Source of the DNA: Clostridiales bacterium UBA1742
GTDB lineage: Bacteria; Bacillota; Clostridia; TANB77; CAG-508
Direction of reading: 5' to 3'
Length of the DNA stretch: 7,986 bases
Assembly (NCBI GenBank): GCA_002314935.1
Contig: DCHW01000067.1
Location: 1-7,986 of the forward strand
A model generated the notes under the pieces. It ran no database searches and was not told the DNA's origin. It saw nothing but the letters and a program-made list of their open reading frames with translations. How positions within the stretch are numbered: position 1 is the first letter of the stretch; each line of letters begins with the position of its first letter. A program made the position numbers and the translations under genes. Positions 4,941 to 7,986 of this stretch are shown in pieces.

Positions 4941-6314
4941 ATGAGAACAGAGCAATTACATATGTCCGCAGAGCAAAAAGAACAAATAACAACTATGCTA
5001 CAAAGTCAAGGTATTTCTCAGTCAGAAATAGACCAAATAATAAATGGCGATTATGAAAGTTATGATACAGGAACAGATTTGGAGAGTGCATATGGAGGAC
5101 TAAAAAAGCATGGAGATGTTCTTGAAAAATTATCTGATGGATATACAATGGAAGAATTACAAGGACAAGGAGTATCTACAGATAAAATACAACAATTTAA
5201 AGAAATGTTAGATACTAGAAATTTAACAGTAGATAATGCAAAAGCAATATATCAATATTCAATCGGAAGTAATATGATACTGGGAGTTAAAAGGGGAACA
5301 TCAAAAGAAACAATAAGAGAACAAATAATAATAGATTTAGATGAGGCATTAAGAGGCAGAGGAGTTGCAGAGGCTGATATAGAAAAGATGAAACAATTTG
5401 TGCAAAGTGCAGATTATGAATCAACTTTACATAGTAACTATGACATTGCTAATGAATATATGGAACAGATGGGATTTCAAAAAAATGCTCGTGTTAGTGT
5501 AAGAAGTGCAATGCAGTCAATAGATAGATGTACACATATAGATGAAACAATTGCAGCATTAGAAGATGGACTAGGAAGTACACATTTATCTAAATCAATG
5601 AAATTGTATAGAGCAGTAAAAAGTAGTTATTTAGAAAAGGGATTAGGAGAAGGAGAAGATTTAAGTAGTTTAGTAGGAAAATCAATTAGTAATAAAGGGC
5701 AAACTAGTACATCACCATTATATGATTCTTCTTTTGCATCTTTAGATGATTATGATACTGTTTTTGAAATATATACACCAAAAGGAAGCAGAGGAGCTTA
5801 TATAGCAGAATTATCTGCTTATGACAAGACAGAACAAGAAGTGTTATTAAATCCAAATGATTTGTATATAACAGGTGTTCAAATGGGAGTTGCTAATAAA
5901 AATGGTAAGACAAAAAATGTTTTACAAGCATTATGCTTGAGCAAGGATAGAGAATGTTATAAAGGAATTGAACAACATCAAGAACAACCCAAAAGTCCAA
6001 CTTATGAACAGAGTACAAATTCTAATAATTTACCTGCTAAGCAAAATATATTCTCGAGATTTTTTAATCAAATTAGAGCAAGATTTTTAAAAGGAAGAAA
6101 TGACATAGAGCAATCAACAAATCAATTAAGTATTACAACACCACACAAAGAGAAGAAAACTTGGGAATTAGAACCAGATGAACAAAAGAAACAACAAAAA
6201 ATACAAGTGGAAATAGGGGCGAATTATAGGCAAAAAGAAGAAGAGCAGAAAAATCAATCATCACCACAAAATCAACAGGATATAGGAGTAGATGAGAAAG
6301 TACCAGATATTTAA
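4941..6314 (+). CDS. Predicted R-S-E class ADP-ribosyltransferase (effector/toxin candidate)
   Basis: The protein has 457 residues. Residues about 195-335 match the ADP-ribosyltransferase exoenzyme fold (C2/VIP2/iota type). IDETIAALEDGL and KLYRAV carry the NAD-binding Arg224. KSISNKGQTSTSPL carries the STS motif (256-258). FEIYTPKGSRGAYIAELSAY leads to EQEVLL, with the ExE pair Glu298 and Glu300. By family knowledge ExE predicts transfer of ADP-ribose from NAD to arginine; the target is unknown. The N-terminal region (1-190) is helical and unfamiliar, and holds two similar-looking stretches (GISQSEIDQI and GVSTDKIQQF). The tail (340-457) is Gln/Lys/Glu-rich and probably disordered, apart from the basic segment FSRFFNQIRARFLKGR (371-386). 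There is no signal peptide or membrane segment. AGAAGG is 10 bases before the ATG. It is the first gene of a four-gene run. All key residues are present, so activity is expected; whether it acts in the host, a recipient or a rival cell is open. Confidence 0.85.
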   Translation: MRTEQLHMSAEQKEQITTMLQSQGISQSEIDQIINGDYESYDTGTDLESAYGGLKKHGDVLEKLSDGYTMEELQGQGVSTDKIQQFKEMLDTRNLTVDNAKAIYQYSIGSNMILGVKRGTSKETIREQIIIDLDEALRGRGVAEADIEKMKQFVQSADYESTLHSNYDIANEYMEQMGFQKNARVSVRSAMQSIDRCTHIDETIAALEDGLGSTHLSKSMKLYRAVKSSYLEKGLGEGEDLSSLVGKSISNKGQTSTSPLYDSSFASLDDYDTVFEIYTPKGSRGAYIAELSAYDKTEQEVLLNPNDLYITGVQMGVANKNGKTKNVLQALCLSKDRECYKGIEQHQEQPKSPTYEQSTNSNNLPAKQNIFSRFFNQIRARFLKGRNDIEQSTNQLSITTPHKEKKTWELEPDEQKKQQKIQVEIGANYRQKEEEQKNQSSPQNQQDIGVDEKVPDI

Positions 6315-6365
6315 TGTAAATTATATGTAATAATCAGAGCTAATAATTTTAAGGGGGGTGAGTTT

Positions 6366-6599
6366 ATGGATGACAAACAAAAGGTAAAGGCACAATATAA
6401 ATTACAAAGTACGCTTATGGTAATAGTAAGTATAATTGGTATTATTTGTTATTTTATAGAAATATATGCAATTCTTTTTATATGTATAGCAATATTATTT
6501 GTTTTGATTATACTATGGCGTAATTGGGGTAAAAAAGTTAGTGAGAAATACTTTAATGGTCGTTCACCAATTTCAAAAGAAGACATTATGAATCTTTAA
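6366..6599 (+). CDS. Small two-helix membrane protein
   Basis: This encodes 77 residues. A charged N-terminus (MDDKQKVKAQYK) is followed by two hydrophobic segments, about 15-34 (STLMVIVSIIGIICYFIEIY) and 35-52, separated by almost no loop. A basic and polar C-terminus (RNWGKKVSEKYFNGRSPISKEDIMNL) follows. With the short hairpin, both ends should face the same side, probably the cytoplasm given their positive charges. I recognise no family. A very strong purine-rich ribosome binding site (AAGGGGGGTG) lies just upstream of the ATG, and the gene follows the ADP-ribosyltransferase by about 50 bases with no terminator between, so co-transcription is likely. A small membrane protein directly after a toxin-like gene could be immunity, but nothing in the sequence proves that. 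Confidence 0.75.
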   Translation: MDDKQKVKAQYKLQSTLMVIVSIIGIICYFIEIYAILFICIAILFVLIILWRNWGKKVSEKYFNGRSPISKEDIMNL

Positions 6600-6643
6600 A
6601 AATAAAAAATGATAACAAATAAATGTTAGAGAGGAGTTTACTT

Positions 6644-6934
6644 ATGAATGTAAGAATAAAAGATTTATTGCCAATCGGATCTATTGTAATTTTAAAAGAT
6701 GGTGAACAACCACTTATGATTTATGGAATTATGCAATCAGATGGAGAAGGTGGATTATTTAAAAAACCAAAAGAATTTGATTATGTTTCAGTACCATATC
6801 CACAAGGCAACTTAGGAGCAGGAATGACTTTCTTATTCAATCATGAAGATATAAAAGAAATTATCTTTAGAGGTTATGAAAGTGAAGAAAGAAATAAATT
6901 TTTAGATGAACTTGTTGAAAGATACGAGAAATAA
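6644..6934 (+). CDS. DUF4176-family protein
   Basis: This encodes 96 residues beginning MNVRIKDLLPIGSIV. The pattern LLPIGSIVILKDGEQPLMIYGIMQ, then FDYVSVPYPQGNLG, FLFNHEDIKEIIFRGY and a final EERNKFLDELVERY matches DUF4176, a small soluble family. Members often occur in loci with type VII (ESX/Yuk) secretion systems and LXG-type toxins of Firmicutes; their function is not established. GAGGAG (6631-6636) lies seven bases before this ATG. The in-frame ATG at 6623 precedes that site and is less likely. The gene lies between two membrane-protein genes in the cargo operon, with 14 bases to the next. Its presence after a predicted ADP-ribosyltransferase supports reading the operon as an effector module. 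Confidence 0.8.
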   Translation: MNVRIKDLLPIGSIVILKDGEQPLMIYGIMQSDGEGGLFKKPKEFDYVSVPYPQGNLGAGMTFLFNHEDIKEIIFRGYESEERNKFLDELVERYEK

Positions 6935-6948
6935 AAGGAGATTTAGTT

Positions 6949-7467
6949 ATGCCAAAAGATATAATATTATATAAAAGAAATAATGGATTTTTGAGATTTT
7001 TAGGATTATTATTTGCAGGTATAAGTATTTTCGTCATTTGTATAATAATAATGGAGAGTATATATAGTAATAAAACAATAGAATTAAATGATTATACCTT
7101 TCCTATTATAATGATTATAGTAGGTATATGTATCAATAAATTTACAGGATATACTAAAGAAGTTTTAGTTTCTTATAATGAAAAAGGATTTAATAAAAAT
7201 AATACTGAATTTATTGAATGGAATCATTTGAAATCATGGTCAATAAAGACAAAAGAGAAGCAAAATAACCCCTCAATGAGAGGGCTATACCCTGATATGC
7301 CATATTTCGCTTGGAGTCTGACACTAGGTAGTACAAATATAAGTACATTAAAATTAGATTTAGATGACAATAGAACAATACTTTTTTCTGACGAGGAAAT
7401 TCCAGACATAGCGAAGTTTATAAGATTTTTATATAATAATTATAAATTTAAGTTGAAGAAAAAGTAG
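6949..7467 (+). CDS. Membrane protein of unknown family
   Basis: This encodes 172 residues. A short cytoplasmic start (MPKDIILYKRNNGF) is followed by a first membrane segment (about 15-36), a short outer loop (ESIYSNKTIELNDY) and a second membrane segment (about 50-67). A soluble C-terminal domain (70-172) follows. That domain reads as beta-rich: VLVSYNEKGF, then FIEWNHLKSWSI, LTLGSTNISTLKLDL and RTILFSDEEI, closed by a helix IAKFIRFLYNNY. The layout of two helices followed by a strand-rich domain resembles small PH-like membrane proteins of Firmicutes, but I cannot place the family. AAAGGAG precedes the ATG and the gap to the DUF4176 gene is 14 bases. It is the last gene of the operon, followed directly by a terminator. 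Confidence 0.75.
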   Translation: MPKDIILYKRNNGFLRFLGLLFAGISIFVICIIIMESIYSNKTIELNDYTFPIIMIIVGICINKFTGYTKEVLVSYNEKGFNKNNTEFIEWNHLKSWSIKTKEKQNNPSMRGLYPDMPYFAWSLTLGSTNISTLKLDLDDNRTILFSDEEIPDIAKFIRFLYNNYKFKLKKK

Positions 7468-7479
7468 TTGATAAAATTT

Positions 7480-7526
7480 AAAACAACCGCACATATAATT
7501 GTTTATTATTATGTACGGTTGTTTTT
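7480..7526. terminator. Bidirectional terminator at the end of the cargo operon
   Basis: AAAACAACCG (7480-7489) pairs with CGGTTGTTTT (7516-7525). After one mismatch, ACAT/ATGT (7491-7494 with 7511-7514) pair as well, with a 16-base loop. TTTTT (7522-7526) follows on the plus strand and TTTTAAATTTT on the minus strand, so it can serve both the operon and the minus-strand gene that converges on it. Confidence 0.8.
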
Positions 7527-7544
7527 ATAATAATATTAATTTTT

Positions 7545-7985
7545 TTATTTCCAATATAAACTACTCAATTTTTTTAGTTCTATTTGAAATTCATTAAATT
7601 GTTTATCTGTATATTTACTCATTAGATTCTTAGCTTTAGTACACCATTCTTTAAATTTTTTCTCTGTAAATTTATCCATATGATTGTAATGTAATCCATG
7701 CATTCTTTTATATTCTCTATTATAAACTATTAAAAGTGGACTTTTTGCAACTTTTGCTTTTCTCTTAAGTAAAGCACCTATCTCTTTACAAGTTTTTCCT
7801 GTATTTTCAAATAAACTATTACAATATTTTTGGTCATTTCTTCCTTTTTGATAAGGATTTTTGCTACTTGTAATTGGTATAAATAGCTTTCCGCAGTTTT
7901 CACATTTATTTATAGTAAAATTATTCTGTATTATTTTAAATATTTCAAATCTTATTTGTTCTGTAAATGTTAAAATAAAACTGAT
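7545..7985 (-). CDS. Partial DUF6076-like zinc-ribbon protein (C-terminal part)
   Basis: Only the last 146 residues are in the window; the start lies beyond the right edge. The visible part has a putative zinc site: CENCGKLFIP (Cys28 and Cys31 of the visible part), then YCNSLFENTGKTCKEIGA (Cys55 and Cys66), followed by a basic helical region with YNREYKRMHGLHYNHM and FTEKKFKEWCTKAKNLM. This matches, from memory, the DUF6076 type of protein common in clostridial accessory and mobile regions, where the cysteine block is followed by a YxxxYKRxxxR-like helix. Function is unknown; nucleic-acid binding is a reasonable guess from the zinc ribbon. It ends TTG AGT AGT TTA TAT TGG AAA TAA and converges with the cargo operon on the shared terminator. 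Confidence 0.7.
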   Translation of the reverse strand: MSFILTFTEQIRFEIFKIIQNNFTINKCENCGKLFIPITSSKNPYQKGRNDQKYCNSLFENTGKTCKEIGALLKRKAKVAKSPLLIVYNREYKRMHGLHYNHMDKFTEKKFKEWCTKAKNLMSKYTDKQFNEFQIELKKLSSLYWK

Positions 7986-7986
7986 A

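Noticed and set aside
6623..6643. Upstream ATG as start of the DUF4176 protein
   Set aside because: The GAGGAG binding site lies inside this extension and suits the ATG at 6644; the family pattern also starts soon after that ATG.
7224..7409. Minus-strand ORF inside the last operon gene
   Set aside because: It is an antisense frame of a gene with its own ribosome binding site and operon context.

Overview
The window is very AT-rich throughout. It has strong AGGAGG-type ribosome binding sites, short U-tailed terminators and the standard genetic code (TGG is used for Trp, TGA as a stop). Together with the protein families present, this points to a low-GC Firmicute, probably a gut Clostridia-type bacterium. 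I cannot name the species. The gene content is accessory: it reads as part of an integrative or mobilizable element with cargo.

Layout from left to right. (1) Positions 1-210 hold the possible tail of an unidentified gene and a terminator. (2) 211-606 is a TnpV-family transposon protein. (3) 642-1790 is a self-contained module: an extended -10 promoter, a perfect hairpin, a YhcG/DUF1016-type PD-(D/E)xK nuclease gene, and a second hairpin. A third look-alike hairpin lies inside the coding sequence. (4) 1795-2326 holds a decayed HTH repressor on the minus strand with its terminator, then a small unknown plus-strand gene with a terminator. (5) 2434-2958 encodes a winged-helix protein of the type found beside replication and mobilization genes. 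(6) 2979-3158 is a run of six consecutive stem-loops with a sequence close to the pMV158 MobM nick site, probably an oriT. (7) 3194-4441 is a MobV (Mob_Pre) relaxase with the expected active-site residues. (8) 4472-4735 (minus) is an XRE-family repressor, convergent with mob and divergent from the cargo operon. (9) 4886-7526 is a cargo operon: a predicted R-S-E class ADP-ribosyltransferase, a small two-helix membrane protein, a DUF4176 protein and a membrane protein of unknown family, closed by a bidirectional terminator. (10) 7545-7985 (minus) is the C-terminal part of a zinc-ribbon-like DUF6076-type protein that runs off the window.

How the parts may work together (inference): the winged-helix protein, oriT and MobV form the maintenance and transfer core. 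The XRE protein would control itself and possibly the divergent cargo operon. The ADP-ribosyltransferase operon looks like an effector or toxin cassette whose companions are candidate immunity or secretion partners. The nuclease with its three GTGCA hairpins looks like a separate unit carried by the element. These two cassettes are the parts most worth following up.
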